Shown: positions 1 through 8,771, counted from the first letter of the stretch. The stretch is 41,982 nt of DNA from Fibrobacterota bacterium (GCA_019509785.1 JAEKLQ010000079.1:1-41982), one strand, 5' to 3'. The notes: generated by a model from the sequence alone, not told the origin. Translations and numbers: made by a program.

Positions 1-2
1 TC

Positions 3-56
3 GGCGCCTTCGATCCATCCAACGGCTCCGCTTCCGAATGCCGCGCGGTGAAGTAA
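3..56 (+). CDS. 3' end of a CDS entering from the left edge (partial)
   Basis: An open frame runs from the first bases of the window to a TAA at 54-56 and would encode a tail ending SECRAVK. It stops 3 bases before the end of the convergent minus-strand frame at 59, which is typical of two genes meeting tail to tail. Only 17 residues are visible, so no function can be given. The frame could also be chance. Confidence 0.35.
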   Translation, partial: GAFDPSNGSASECRAVK

Positions 57-58
57 TA

Positions 59-466
59 CTACACCCTTCGCAAATTGTTCCCGTCCTCGGCCATGGCCTC
101 GCCTTGGGAAATGCGCTCAGGCCCTTTCGGGGTCTTGGCGAAGAGTTCGAAGGTGACCCTTTGCTTATGCGCTACCTCCGGAGGCAGTTCCAGCTCGACC
201 GAAATCGGAGACTCCTCGTTGAAGCCGACCTTCTGCGCCTCCCATTTGGGATTGAACAGGCGGGCCGATTTCGGTTTTGGCTTTTCCGGCGCGGGGGCCA
301 CGGGGGTAGCGCCTTCGGGCGTGAACGCGTCAGCCCCGATCGAGGCGGAGACGGCGTCGCTGGACTTGGGGCGGGGGCCCGTACCTAATCGCCTGTCGAT
401 TTCGCCTAAGGGCTTGAAGAAGGAGTCGGGTGGCATGGCCGGCGGAAAAGATACTACCGCCCGCAT
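59..466 (-). CDS. Small hypothetical protein
   Basis: A 135-residue frame from the ATG at 466; an in-frame TTG at 505 is possible but looks less likely. Residues 1-55 are Pro/Ala-rich and low in complexity. The last 65 residues resemble a small beta-sandwich: a FNPKWEA stretch, then alternating hydrophobic strands around VELELPPEV and VTFELFAKTPKGPE. That style of domain occurs in peptidoglycan-associated and secretion-associated proteins, but I cannot assign a family. It is divergent from the radical SAM gene that starts at 535. Overlapping plus-strand frames are of similar length, so the coding strand is chosen mainly because this translation looks protein-like. Confidence 0.5.
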   Translation of the reverse strand: MRAVVSFPPAMPPDSFFKPLGEIDRRLGTGPRPKSSDAVSASIGADAFTPEGATPVAPAPEKPKPKSARLFNPKWEAQKVGFNEESPISVELELPPEVAHKQRVTFELFAKTPKGPERISQGEAMAEDGNNLRRV

Positions 467-534
467 ATCGAAGCGGTGACCAGCCTCACGGGTCGATCCG
501 GCCAATCCACGGTCCCGGGGGATCGGGGGATGAA

Positions 535-1434
535 ATGCTAAATTGCTTGGTAGCCATGCCCCCCAAGGATCCGGACCTCAAAAGGGAACAAACCAACCAC
601 CCGCGCCAGTTCGCCGGCAACACCTACGCCTATCCCGTCATCTCGCGCCGCTCCGGCGGAGTGTCCTTCGGGGTGAACCTGAATCTGGATAAGGCCTGCA
701 ACTTCGATTGCCCTTATTGCCAGGTGGATCGGACGGGAGAGAAGCCGCGGCAAGTTATCGTGGTGCCGGACATCCGCGAAGAGCTTTCCCATATGCTCGA
801 CGCTTGCGATGCCGACGGCGTCTGCCGCCTCCCGAAGTTCGCCGGGCTTCCCGATGCGGCCAAGCGCCTGCGGGATATCGCGGTGAGCGGCGATGGCGAA
901 CCCACCATGGTCCCGGAGTTCCCCGCGGTCTGCGCCATGCTGGCCGGGTTGCAAGCTTCGCGCCCGGAACTGGATTTCAAATTGATCCTGATCACCAATT
1001 CGACGCTGCTCGATCGGAAAGGCGTACAGCAGGGGATCGGTAGCCTGCTCTCGGTCCGGGGCGAGATATGGGCCAAGCTGGATGCGGGCACGGATGCCTG
1101 GTACCAGCGCATCAACATTTCCAAGGTGGGCCTGGATCGCGTCGAGGCGAACCTGGTTGCCCTCGGCAAGCGTCACCCGTTCAAAATCCAATCCCTGTTC
1201 TGCGCATTGGACGGCGAGACGCCTTCGGGAACCGAACTCGATGCCTATCTGGAACGCTTGAAAAGGATCCGCGCCTCGGGGGCGGAGATCCCGGAGGTGC
1301 AATTGCATACCTTGGCCCGAAAACCAGCGCAGGCTTCCTGCGCGCCGGTCGATGCCGCCTTCCTGCATGGCCTCTCGGAGCGCATCCGCGCCGAAGCCGG
1401 GATTCCCGCCCGCGTCTACGGGGTCGAGGACTGA
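535..1434 (+). CDS. Radical SAM protein of unknown substrate
   Basis: The protein has 299 residues. The radical SAM CX3CX2C cluster motif is C55, C59 and C62 in KACNFDCPYCQVDR. A VSGDGEPT stretch follows, matching the GEP-type motif that contacts S-adenosylmethionine in this superfamily, and a LILITNST strand fits the partial TIM barrel. The architecture is closest to the short radical SAM proteins distantly related to wybutosine-synthesis enzymes; the reaction is unknown. I chose the ATG at 535 because GGGGGA lies 4 bases upstream; an ATG at 556 is the alternative. The stop overlaps the ATG of the next gene by one base (TGATG), so the two are probably translationally coupled and lead an operon with rsmE. 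Confidence 0.85.
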   Translation: MLNCLVAMPPKDPDLKREQTNHPRQFAGNTYAYPVISRRSGGVSFGVNLNLDKACNFDCPYCQVDRTGEKPRQVIVVPDIREELSHMLDACDADGVCRLPKFAGLPDAAKRLRDIAVSGDGEPTMVPEFPAVCAMLAGLQASRPELDFKLILITNSTLLDRKGVQQGIGSLLSVRGEIWAKLDAGTDAWYQRINISKVGLDRVEANLVALGKRHPFKIQSLFCALDGETPSGTELDAYLERLKRIRASGAEIPEVQLHTLARKPAQASCAPVDAAFLHGLSERIRAEAGIPARVYGVED

Positions 1435-1754
1435 TGCCCCTGGCCCTGTTGCTTCTCCAACTCGTCAACTTGTTCCTGGGGGCCGCCACGCTGTGGATCC
1501 ATTTCCGCGCACCCTTGCTGTGGGATGATCAAGCCATCGTCTTCGCGACTTGCGCCGGCACCCTGGCGGCCTGCGTTACCGCCTTGCTGCTCGGCTTGGT
1601 CTTGCTATTCGGCTCGGAGACGAAATGGGGATCGATCTTGCTGAACCTGGTTTTGACCTTGGGGTTCGCGGGTCTGCAGGGATATTTCCTGTTCTCCACG
1701 GGACGAGATTTGGGAGTGCTCCGCATCTTGAAGGCCAGGCTGGGCGGTGGCTGA
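1434..1754 (+). CDS. Small three-helix inner-membrane protein
   Basis: A 106-residue protein whose ATG overlaps the TGA of the radical SAM gene. Three hydrophobic stretches are visible: residues about 2-24 (beginning PLALLLLQLVNLF), about 34-62 (rich in Ala and Leu, ending GLVLLFG) and about 68-90 (ILLNLVLTLGFAG). The tail is short and basic. No enzymatic or transport motif is seen and I do not recognise the family. Its end overlaps the GTG start of rsmE by 8 bases, so it is the middle gene of a tightly coupled three-gene operon. Confidence 0.7.
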   Translation: MPLALLLLQLVNLFLGAATLWIHFRAPLLWDDQAIVFATCAGTLAACVTALLLGLVLLFGSETKWGSILLNLVLTLGFAGLQGYFLFSTGRDLGVLRILKARLGGG

Positions 1755-2475
1755 GGCTTTTTCCGAATCCTGGTTCTACGCTCCCGATTTGAACGCCCCG
1801 GGGGATCGGTTCCGGCTTCCCGAAGATGAATCCCATCATCTGCGCAAAGTGCTACGCCTACGCATGGGTACGCCCGTCATCGCCGGCAACGGACGCGGGC
1901 TCGCCTTCACGTGCGCGACCAGCGAGGCCGGAAGCGGGGTGGAACTGAAAGCCGTCACCGCGCTCGCCCCTCAGCAAGAGCAGCCACGCGTCAGAATGGT
2001 CCTTAGCTTGCTCAAGGGTCGCGACTTGGAAGAACCCGTCGATGCCCTTTGCCAACTCGAGATCGCGCGGATTTCCATCGTGATCACGGATCGTTCCCAG
2101 GAATTCAAGGGGCAGGATCATTCCCGTTTGGTGGAACGGCTCAGGGCCAAGGCCATCGTAGGTTTGAAGCAGTCCAAGAAGCCCTGGCTCACCACCATCG
2201 AAGAACCACAGAGCTTAGAAAGTTGGCGACAGAAGCATCCGGATTTAAAGGTCGTAACGCTGCACCCCGGCGAAGATCGCCTGCCTCCCGTCGGAAGCGA
2301 AATCGCCTTGTTATGCGGGCCGGAAGGCGGCCTTTCCGATCGCGAGCTGGCCTGGCTGGAGTCGCAGGGCGGCTATCGTATGGGGCTGGGACCGACGCGG
2401 GTCCGGGCGGTCCATGCGCCGATCTTGGCTTTCGGAAAACTGCTCGGGCTCAATCCTTCGGTGGCCGCGCGTTAG
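1747..2475 (+). CDS. rsmE: 16S rRNA (uracil-1498-N3)-methyltransferase RsmE
   Basis: RsmE methylates N3 of U1498 in 16S rRNA using S-adenosylmethionine; it is a SPOUT-fold enzyme. The 242-residue length is normal. The N-terminal PUA-like part has the family signature HHLRKVLRLRMG. The C-terminal knot region has LLCGPEGGLSDRE and a LGPTRVRAVHAP stretch in place of the more usual LGxRILRxETA, a modest departure in the knot loop. The start is GTG at 1747, inside the end of the preceding membrane-protein gene. It ends 12 bases before the convergent flippase-like gene. Confidence 0.93.
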   Translation: MAEAFSESWFYAPDLNAPGDRFRLPEDESHHLRKVLRLRMGTPVIAGNGRGLAFTCATSEAGSGVELKAVTALAPQQEQPRVRMVLSLLKGRDLEEPVDALCQLEIARISIVITDRSQEFKGQDHSRLVERLRAKAIVGLKQSKKPWLTTIEEPQSLESWRQKHPDLKVVTLHPGEDRLPPVGSEIALLCGPEGGLSDRELAWLESQGGYRMGLGPTRVRAVHAPILAFGKLLGLNPSVAAR

Positions 2476-2487
2476 AAGTGGGCCCAT

Positions 2488-3540
2488 TTATGAGACCTCT
2501 TCATTAGCATCGACCTGCTTGCGCACGCGATACAGCAGATAGAACGGCGCCCCCGTCAGCGAGACGACCAAGATCACCAGGTGCACCAGCACCAGCACTT
2601 CCCCGCCCCCCGAGGTAACTCCCAGGGTACGGTAGATGATCTTGCCGGCGGCCTCCCCCAACCCCAGGCCCGAAGGCGAGATGGGGAGCCCGTTGATCAT
2701 GGTCAGGGTGGGAACAACGAATCCGTGGACCCTTAAAGGGAGTTCGATCCCCAGGGAGCGGGCGCTGAAGAAATAGAGGAGGATGAGGCCGCAATCCACC
2801 GAGATGCCCAGCAGGAGCGGCAACAACAGCGGCCAGGGGCGCTCGCGGTAGACGATCAGGGATTCGGCCAGGGAGCGGAAGAAGCGGCCGCCGGGCAAAC
2901 GCCCCACGCGCGGATGCTTCAGGAAAAAATCCGACCAAGGCGAGAAGAAGAGGGCGACCGCGGCGGTGAAGATCAGGAAAACGCCGGCGTAGAAAAGGCT
3001 GTTGGCCCGCAAGGTGGCCGAGCCCCGCCAAAGGCTGACGTTGATGGCGGTCATGGCCATCGCCACGCACAGCAGAGCGTACAGCCCGATGAAGCGGTCC
3101 ATGGCCAGGGTGGTGAGGGCCAGGGCCTTGTCGCGGCCCTCATGCTCCTGGAACAGATAATATCCCTTGATGAGATCGCCGCCGGTTCCTCCCGGGATAA
3201 GGCTATTGAAGAAGATGCCGATCATCTGCAGGCTGAAGATGCGCCACGGCCTCACCTTGAGGCCCGCCAGCCGCAGCAGGATATACCACCGCCCCCAGGC
3301 TGCGGTCACCACCATGGTCAGATAGACGCCCAAGGCCGCGGCCAATAGGAAAGGGTGGCGAACGAAGGCTTCGCCCACCAAGCGGGGGTGGAGCGCCCCG
3401 GAATGGATCAGGGCCCAGATGGCGGCCCCGCCCAGAACGAACTTCAGGACATGCTGTACCGGGGTCGGGATGCGGAATCGGCGGCGCGGTGGCTTCGCGG
3501 GCGCCTGGGCGGCCGCGGGCGCTCGGGAAGTATCAGGCAT
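2488..3540 (-). CDS. Flippase-like membrane protein (LPG synthase TM-region / UPF0104 family)
   Basis: A 350-residue integral membrane protein with about eight hydrophobic segments after a basic, Pro/Ala-rich N-terminus of about 25 residues. Family hallmarks are NSLIPGGTGGDLIKGYYL near residue 115 and SPSGLGLGEAAG near residue 305, both typical of the transmembrane domain shared by lysylphosphatidylglycerol synthases and AglD/UPF0104 proteins. Only the flippase-like domain is present; the cytosolic aminoacyltransferase domain of MprF is absent, so lipid or polyprenyl-sugar translocation is the reasonable guess. Its start overlaps the end of rnhB by 8 bases, so it is the last gene of the purN-rnhB-flippase run. 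Confidence 0.85.
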   Translation of the reverse strand: MPDTSRAPAAAQAPAKPPRRRFRIPTPVQHVLKFVLGGAAIWALIHSGALHPRLVGEAFVRHPFLLAAALGVYLTMVVTAAWGRWYILLRLAGLKVRPWRIFSLQMIGIFFNSLIPGGTGGDLIKGYYLFQEHEGRDKALALTTLAMDRFIGLYALLCVAMAMTAINVSLWRGSATLRANSLFYAGVFLIFTAAVALFFSPWSDFFLKHPRVGRLPGGRFFRSLAESLIVYRERPWPLLLPLLLGISVDCGLILLYFFSARSLGIELPLRVHGFVVPTLTMINGLPISPSGLGLGEAAGKIIYRTLGVTSGGGEVLVLVHLVILVVSLTGAPFYLLYRVRKQVDANEEVS

Positions 3541-4210
3541 TGCCCTCGCCGACCGACGTCATGCCCGCTTCGGCCCCGGCGAAAAGATCTTCGGGTTCGA
3601 GGGGGGACGCGCAGAATGTGCGACGGTGGATGGGCGTGAGCCCGTGCTTGCGGATGGCGTCCCGGTGCATCTGGGTGGCGTAACCCTTGTGGGAATCGAA
3701 TCCGTATTCGGGATAACCCGCATGCATCTCCACCATCTGACGGTCGCGGGTGACCTTGGCCAGGATGGAGGCCGCCGCGATGGAGGCGGAAAGGCCGTCT
3801 CCCTGGACCACGGTGCGCTGGGCCCAGCGGATGTCGGGAATGCGTTGATTGCCGTCGACCAGCAATAGGCCGGGCGGGATCCCCATGGCTTCCAAGGCCC
3901 GGCGCATCGCCAGCAGGGAAGCGCGGAGGATGTTGAACCGATCGATTTCTTCCGGCGAGCACTCCCCCACCCCGAATGCGAACGCCCGCGCGCGGATTTC
4001 CGCGTACAGTTCCTCGCGCACGGGTTCGGAGAGCTTCTTGGAGTCGTTCAGGCCACGGATGGGCTTGGCCCCGAAGTCGAGGATGACGCAGGCCGCCACC
4101 ACGTTGCCCGCCAAAGGGCCGCGGCCCACTTCGTCGACGCCGCATAGGACGGGGAACTCCGGCAACATGGCTGTGTCGAACTCCCACAATGCATCGCGCT
4201 TGCGGCCCAT
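3533..4210 (-). CDS. rnhB: Ribonuclease HII
   Basis: RNase HII cleaves the RNA strand of RNA-DNA hybrids and starts removal of misincorporated ribonucleotides. The 225-residue protein has the defining CGVDEVGRGPLAG motif (first two acidic metal ligands), the LLVDGN strand (third) and AAASILAKVTRDR (fourth region), followed by GYDSHKGY-like YGFDSHKGYAT. I placed the start at the ATG at 4210, giving MGRKRDALWEF; the frame continues upstream to 4390 but that stretch is low-complexity Arg/Pro-rich and overlaps purN. No good Shine-Dalgarno sequence is visible at 4210. It overlaps the downstream flippase-like gene by 8 bases. Confidence 0.95.
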   Translation of the reverse strand: MGRKRDALWEFDTAMLPEFPVLCGVDEVGRGPLAGNVVAACVILDFGAKPIRGLNDSKKLSEPVREELYAEIRARAFAFGVGECSPEEIDRFNILRASLLAMRRALEAMGIPPGLLLVDGNQRIPDIRWAQRTVVQGDGLSASIAAASILAKVTRDRQMVEMHAGYPEYGFDSHKGYATQMHRDAIRKHGLTPIHRRTFCASPLEPEDLFAGAEAGMTSVGEGNA

Positions 4211-4269
4211 GGGGAGAATGATAGCTAATTGGGAAGGGCGGTACGCCTGGGCCGGCTTCGGGAAGGCGA

Positions 4270-4938
4270 TCAAGGCCCTGGCGGCAGCGCGGCCAGGAAG
4301 GCCGAAACGTCGGCGGCGCGGGAAGGATCGTCGCCGGGAAGGGGACGGATGGCGCCGGTCGCGAAAGCGCGGATCACTTGCCAATACCACGCATGCTCCA
4401 ACTTCAGGACCAAGGCCCCGACTTCGTCGGCGGTGCTGCCCGGCGGCACGGGGACCATGCGTTGCAAAAGAATTTGGCCTTCATCATATCGTTCATTGAC
4501 CATATGGATGGTCAGGCCGGTAAATTGGCAACCGCGGGCCAGCACGCCTTCGTGGACCTTATGGCCGTAATAGCCCTGGCCGCCGAAGGCGGGCAAAAGG
4601 GCGGGATGGATGTTGACCACCCGGTTGCGCATCCGGGCCAGCACCTCCAAAGGGACCGGCTTCATGTATCCGGCCAGGACCAGCAGGTCCGCCTTGTGGG
4701 CGTCGAGGAGGGCGAGCATACGGGCCACGGCCTTCCCTTCCCCGCCTTCGGATTGTGCCGAGACGTGGTAGGCCGGGGCCCCGAAGGCGCGGGCCTTTTC
4801 CAAAGCCCCGGACTTGCTGTTATTGGATAGGACGAAGGCGATTTCGACGGGGAGTTCGCCCGAGCGGATGCGGTCGATCAAAGCCTGTAGGTTCGATCCG
4901 CCTCCGGAGGCGAAGACGGCGATGCGGTAGACGGCCAT
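4270..4938 (-). CDS. purN: Phosphoribosylglycinamide formyltransferase
   Basis: PurN transfers the formyl group of 10-formyltetrahydrofolate to glycinamide ribonucleotide, the third step of purine synthesis. The 222-residue length fits. Visible motifs are the phosphate-binding FASGGGSNLQAL near the N-terminus, and the catalytic triad equivalents N109 and H111 in NIHPALLPAFGG and D152 in NERYDEGQIL. It is the upstream gene of a short minus-strand operon with rnhB and the flippase-like gene. No other purine genes are in the window. Confidence 0.95.
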   Translation of the reverse strand: MAVYRIAVFASGGGSNLQALIDRIRSGELPVEIAFVLSNNSKSGALEKARAFGAPAYHVSAQSEGGEGKAVARMLALLDAHKADLLVLAGYMKPVPLEVLARMRNRVVNIHPALLPAFGGQGYYGHKVHEGVLARGCQFTGLTIHMVNERYDEGQILLQRMVPVPPGSTADEVGALVLKLEHAWYWQVIRAFATGAIRPLPGDDPSRAADVSAFLAALPPGP

Positions 4939-5022
4939 GGGCTAGAGGGTACTTTTATCGGCGTCGGCCGTAAAGGGAACCACGATCCGGGAGAGTGGCG
5001 TTCAGGCCGGTCTCGCGAAGGA

Positions 5023-5059
5023 CCCCGGCCGAATGGCCGGCGCCTTCCGGAGGCCGGGG
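5023..5059 (-). other. GC-rich hairpin behind the radical SAM gene
   Basis: An 8-bp perfect inverted repeat, CCCCGGCC at 5023-5030 and GGCCGGGG at 5052-5059, lies just downstream of the minus-strand stop at 5067. No T-run follows on the minus strand, so it is not a textbook intrinsic terminator. It may stabilise the 3' end of the transcript. The rest of the 4939-5066 gap shows nothing I recognise. Confidence 0.3.
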
Positions 5060-5066
5060 ATTCGGA

Positions 5067-6674
5067 TCAGGCCTTGATTGCCGCTTCGGCCCTGGGAGCC
5101 GGCGTTTCCGCCAGAGGAGCCGCTTCCCGCACGGTTTCCTGATGGGAGTGGCTATGCGAAGACGCCGGGCGCGCCTTGGCCGCGTATCCGCTCGCCTCTT
5201 GCGGCGCCCCATGGCGCTTGAACAAGTGTTTGACCAGGGTACCCGCGCCGCGCAGGACGCGATAGCGTTCGCGGCTGTTGGTGAGGGCCATCTTGGCTTG
5301 CTTGGCGATGTAGGCCGGGCGCAGGTAGAATTCGCGGCGGGCGCGATCGCAGAAGTCCACCAGGTCCTGGGAGGTGAGTCCCTTGCGGATGACGGTGGTA
5401 TTGTGCTGCCCGTCCTTGTCCAGCCATTGATCGTAATCCTCGCTGGCCAATTCGCCGCGGGAACGCGCCTCATCGTAGGCGGTGGTGCCGGGGTAGGCCA
5501 TGATGGGATAGAACTGGGCCGTATTCGGGTTCAGCTTCTTCGCCATCTCGAGGGTGCCGTTCAGGGTTTCCTTGGTATCGCCCAGGTTACCCACCATGAA
5601 GCAACCGTGGATGAGGATGCCGGCCTTGTTGGCGGCGTCCATGAACTTCTCCGACATGCCGCCGGCCAGGCCCTTCTTCACGTTCTTCAGGACTTCCATC
5701 GAGCTCGACTCGAAACCGACGCAGAGTTCGCGGCAGCCGGCCTTCTTCATCACGTCCAGCACTTCGTATTTCACGTCGGCGCGGGCATTGGCCGACCAGG
5801 TGACCTTGAGGCCGCGGTTGATGACTTCCTGGCACAGTTCGGCGGTGCGGGAGGGATGGGCGGTAAAGGTATCGTCCTCGAAGAAAATCTCGCCCAGATC
5901 GGGGAACTCGGCCTTGATGTAGGCCATTTCGTCCACCACGTCCTTGATGCTGCGCTTGCGGTAGGTATGGCCGGTCAAGGTTTGCGGGATTACGCAATAG
6001 GTGCAGCGGAAAGGGCAGCCGCGACCCGACAGGATCACGATGAGCGGATTGATGTTGGCGCCGTAGAAATAGCGCTTGTAGCAAGAGAAGAGGTGCTTGC
6101 GGTAGACCTTGCTGACCCAGGGCAGGGTGTCCAGGTTCTCGATCTTGGGACGCTCGGGATTGCGGACCAGATCTTCGGCCTGTCCTTCGCCTTTGCGCCA
6201 GGAAATGCCCAGGATCTTGCGCTTCTCTTCCGGGCCGTCGCCGCGGAGATGGCGGACCAGTTCGCGGGCGGTATAATCGGCCTCGCCCGAGATGACGTAA
6301 TCGACGGCGGCTTCGCGCTCGAGGATTTCCACGGGCTCGGCGGTGGCATGGGTGCCCATCATGGCGATTTCGCAGCCGAGGGCTTCTTTGAGGGCCTTGC
6401 CGACCCGCATGTCGTTATTAATGGAGGGGGTGCTGGTATTGAGCACTGCCAGTTGCGGTTTGAAGTCCTTGACCCGGTCGAGGGTTCCTTGCAGATCCAG
6501 ATCCATGGCGGGAGAGTCGATCACCATGATCTCGTTCCCGTCCTCCTCCACGCAGCCGGCTGCATAGGCCATGAACATGGGCCAATACAGGGTGCTCGAC
6601 TTCGTGACGCAAGGGCTCCTCGATTCCCGGGAAAACATGGGGAAATAAGGAGGATTCAGGAACAGGACCTTCAT
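5067..6674 (-). CDS. B12-binding-domain radical SAM protein
   Basis: The protein has 535 residues. It starts MKVLFLNPPYFP, the opening strand typical of the cobalamin-binding-like domain of this family (about residues 1-150). The radical SAM domain carries C220, C224 and C227 in SGRGCPFRCTYC, with FFEDDTF and GFESSS stretches further on, as in the BchE/Elp3-like B12 radical SAM group. The classical DxHxxG cobalamin-ligand motif is not evident, so B12 may be bound base-off differently or not at all. The C-terminal 60 residues are Ala/Pro/His-rich and probably disordered. GGAGG lies 8 bases before the ATG at 6674. Substrate unknown; such enzymes often methylate unactivated carbons in lipid or secondary metabolism. 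Confidence 0.85.
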   Translation of the reverse strand: MKVLFLNPPYFPMFSRESRSPCVTKSSTLYWPMFMAYAAGCVEEDGNEIMVIDSPAMDLDLQGTLDRVKDFKPQLAVLNTSTPSINNDMRVGKALKEALGCEIAMMGTHATAEPVEILEREAAVDYVISGEADYTARELVRHLRGDGPEEKRKILGISWRKGEGQAEDLVRNPERPKIENLDTLPWVSKVYRKHLFSCYKRYFYGANINPLIVILSGRGCPFRCTYCVIPQTLTGHTYRKRSIKDVVDEMAYIKAEFPDLGEIFFEDDTFTAHPSRTAELCQEVINRGLKVTWSANARADVKYEVLDVMKKAGCRELCVGFESSSMEVLKNVKKGLAGGMSEKFMDAANKAGILIHGCFMVGNLGDTKETLNGTLEMAKKLNPNTAQFYPIMAYPGTTAYDEARSRGELASEDYDQWLDKDGQHNTTVIRKGLTSQDLVDFCDRARREFYLRPAYIAKQAKMALTNSRERYRVLRGAGTLVKHLFKRHGAPQEASGYAAKARPASSHSHSHQETVREAAPLAETPAPRAEAAIKA

Positions 6675-6799
6675 AGGCAAAGCCTCCGCAAAAAAAAAGG
6701 CCGAAACAGGTAAATGGCTGGCCCGAGTTACCCCTAACGGGGGCCGGGCCCAAACTACCATGTTCGGACGGCAATTCCAAATATACCCGATGGGCCTGA
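6675..6799 (-). other. Gap with T-run upstream of the radical SAM gene
   Basis: This gap separates the Omp85-type gene from the radical SAM gene on the minus strand. It holds a small CCCC-GTTA-GGGG hairpin and, on the minus strand, a run of nine T (plus-strand A at 6690-6698) directly after GGCC, which could pair with a GGCC 18 bases earlier. This looks like a weak intrinsic terminator for the upstream gene placed just before the ribosome-binding site of the next one. Confidence 0.3.
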
Positions 6800-8173
6800 T
6801 CAGCGCGCCCTAAATCGCTGCACGTCCGCCTTGTCCAAGACCCCAAGATCCCATGCGAACTCGAATTTTGCGAATTTTGAACCCGCTTCGATGCGCAGGC
6901 GATCGATGCCGGAGGCCAGGAGGTGCAATCCCACGTAGCCGGCCGGATGGAAGTCTCGCTCCAGCAAGGCATTATGATCCCAAAGGCTGGCGGTCTCGAG
7001 CCCCACGATCCCCTGCAGGGCGATGAATGCCCCCCAATGCCAAAGGCGGATGTTCCGCTTCCCCATCAGGTCGGTACGGTTCTCCAAGGTGAGGATGCAT
7101 TCGCTTTTCCCCCGCAGCGCATCGTGGCCGAATCCCCTCAGGGTATTGGATCCTCCCGCATGGAAGCGATCATAGCGCCCGAAGGTCTCCCCCAAGGTTC
7201 CGTCCCGGTACTGATAGAGGGCCACGGCCACCGCGGTATTGCGCCTTTGCCAGGGGAGGTAGAGGCGGGAATCCGAAAGCCATTCGCGGTAGTCGGCGGG
7301 GCCGCCCAGGAAGCCGCCGTTCTCGGTCACGCGCGCTTCCTGGTACCATCCTTGCCGGGGCAGATGACGGCGATCCCGGCTATCCCAGCGCGCGCCTATT
7401 GCGAGGCGAGGGACCCAATCGCCATCCTGACGTAGCACTACGGCGCTGTCGCTTTGGGCGGCGCCCATATGAAAGAGTTCCGCCGCCGCGATCAGGAAGG
7501 CGGGTTCGGGCCATCCCCATTGTTCCATCCCCAGCGCCAGATCCAGCTTGCTTCGCCAACTGTCCTCGTGGAAGGCTTCGAAATCGTTGTAGCTGTCCAC
7601 CCTCAGGACCGCGAGGTCGTATTGCAAAGGCAGCGGCCCGACGCGGGTAGAAGTCAACGATGCCTGGGCCTCGGTGGTGCCGCCGAAGCGGGTGATGAAT
7701 TCGGCGCGTATCCCCTGGCCCAGGAAATTGAGGGAGGCGAGCGCGGGGCCCAGGCTCAGGCCGTCCTGATCGGTTTTGGCCAGGGCGACGAACGGGATGT
7801 AAGGCGGCAATTCGCGGAAGCGGTAGGTGAGCGCAACCTGGCTATCGCGCGCGGCCGTCTCGAGGCGGACTTCCGAGAAGATGTCCAGGTCTTCCAGGCG
7901 GACCTGTTCCCGCTTCCACTTGGCGCAGGTAAAGCGCTCCCCCGGATGATTACGTAACTCCCGCGTTACTACGTCGGCATTGGTGGTCCGGAGTCCCTGG
8001 AAATCCTGGAAAGTGACGAGGCGGCCTTCGACCTCCCGGCAGACGGGATCGGAAACGGATTCGAGATCGGGTTCGGGATCGGCCGATGCCGAGAGGGCGC
8101 AGGCTAAGGCCAGGGCCAGGAGAAGGCCCCCGGCCGGAATCGAATAGCCGTGAAAGCGCGTCTCCGTTGGCAT
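6800..8173 (-). CDS. Short Omp85-family outer-membrane barrel (BamA/TamA-like)
   Basis: The protein has 457 residues with a signal peptide at about 1-31 (hydrophobic core GGLLLALALACALSAS, cleavage near SASADP). Residues about 48-125 look like a single POTRA-type domain, with LVTFQDFQGLRTTNADVV and a helix-strand ending DLDIFSEVRLE. The remaining residues alternate like beta strands and include GGSNTLRGFGHDALRG, matching the conserved RGF motif of the Omp85 lid loop. Canonical BamA has five POTRA domains and is about 800 residues, so this is a reduced member, not the main assembly factor. Two cysteines (in DPVCREV and RFTCAKW) may form a periplasmic disulfide. The last residue is not aromatic, unusual for a barrel. 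Cargo unknown. Confidence 0.75.
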   Translation of the reverse strand: MPTETRFHGYSIPAGGLLLALALACALSASADPEPDLESVSDPVCREVEGRLVTFQDFQGLRTTNADVVTRELRNHPGERFTCAKWKREQVRLEDLDIFSEVRLETAARDSQVALTYRFRELPPYIPFVALAKTDQDGLSLGPALASLNFLGQGIRAEFITRFGGTTEAQASLTSTRVGPLPLQYDLAVLRVDSYNDFEAFHEDSWRSKLDLALGMEQWGWPEPAFLIAAAELFHMGAAQSDSAVVLRQDGDWVPRLAIGARWDSRDRRHLPRQGWYQEARVTENGGFLGGPADYREWLSDSRLYLPWQRRNTAVAVALYQYRDGTLGETFGRYDRFHAGGSNTLRGFGHDALRGKSECILTLENRTDLMGKRNIRLWHWGAFIALQGIVGLETASLWDHNALLERDFHPAGYVGLHLLASGIDRLRIEAGSKFAKFEFAWDLGVLDKADVQRFRAR

Positions 8174-8231
8174 GGCGCGGGAAAGCTAGCAAAACGCCTC
8201 CCCGGCAATATCCGCGGTGGCCGGAGAAGCC

Positions 8232-8771
8232 CTAGAGCTCCAGCCGCATCACGTGGCGCCGCGAGCCTGCGCGTCCGATCCCGGCGAAACCTCTCTCGGC
8301 GAAGAGGGGGACGAAACCCATGAAACGGTAGCTCGGTGAATCTTCATCGACAGGATAAGCCTCCAGGGCGATCGCCTTCTGCTTGCGCGCCAGGGCGGAG
8401 GCGGCATCCACCAGGCGCTCCGTCAAGCCTTGGCCCCGCCACTCCTTCTTGACGAAAAAACAGGCGATGGACCAGATGCGGGAGGCGTCTTCGTCCGGAT
8501 GCAGGTCGTCAAGTTTACGATACGTGCTCTTGGGCGCCGCCGAACACCAGGCAACGGGTTCCTTGCCCGCATAAGCGAGAAGCCCGACGGGCGTGCCCGC
8601 CTCCACGCGGGCCTTCAGGAAGCCTTTCCGGCTCTTGCCATCCGTATGTTTCGCTTCCTCCTTCGTGGCCCGCCAAACCATGCACCAGCAATACTTCGGG
8701 GCGCCGGGGGATTCGAAAAGGGCTTCCAGATCCTTCCAGCGCGCGCGGGTGACGGGCTTGATGGAAATCAT
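8232..8771 (-). CDS. GNAT-family N-acetyltransferase
   Basis: A 179-residue protein. Acetyl-CoA-binding motif A is seen as FFVKKEWRGQGLTERLVDAA (the Q/RxxGxG/A-like WRGQGL), preceded by an IWSIACF beta strand and followed by ALEAYPVD and a SYRFMGF strand-helix typical of motif B. An N-terminal CWCMVW segment near residue 28 is characteristic of a subset annotated as acetyltransferases of unknown substrate. It is divergent from the WYL regulator, 24 bases away, and may be controlled by it. Confidence 0.85.
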   Translation of the reverse strand: MISIKPVTRARWKDLEALFESPGAPKYCWCMVWRATKEEAKHTDGKSRKGFLKARVEAGTPVGLLAYAGKEPVAWCSAAPKSTYRKLDDLHPDEDASRIWSIACFFVKKEWRGQGLTERLVDAASALARKQKAIALEAYPVDEDSPSYRFMGFVPLFAERGFAGIGRAGSRRHVMRLEL

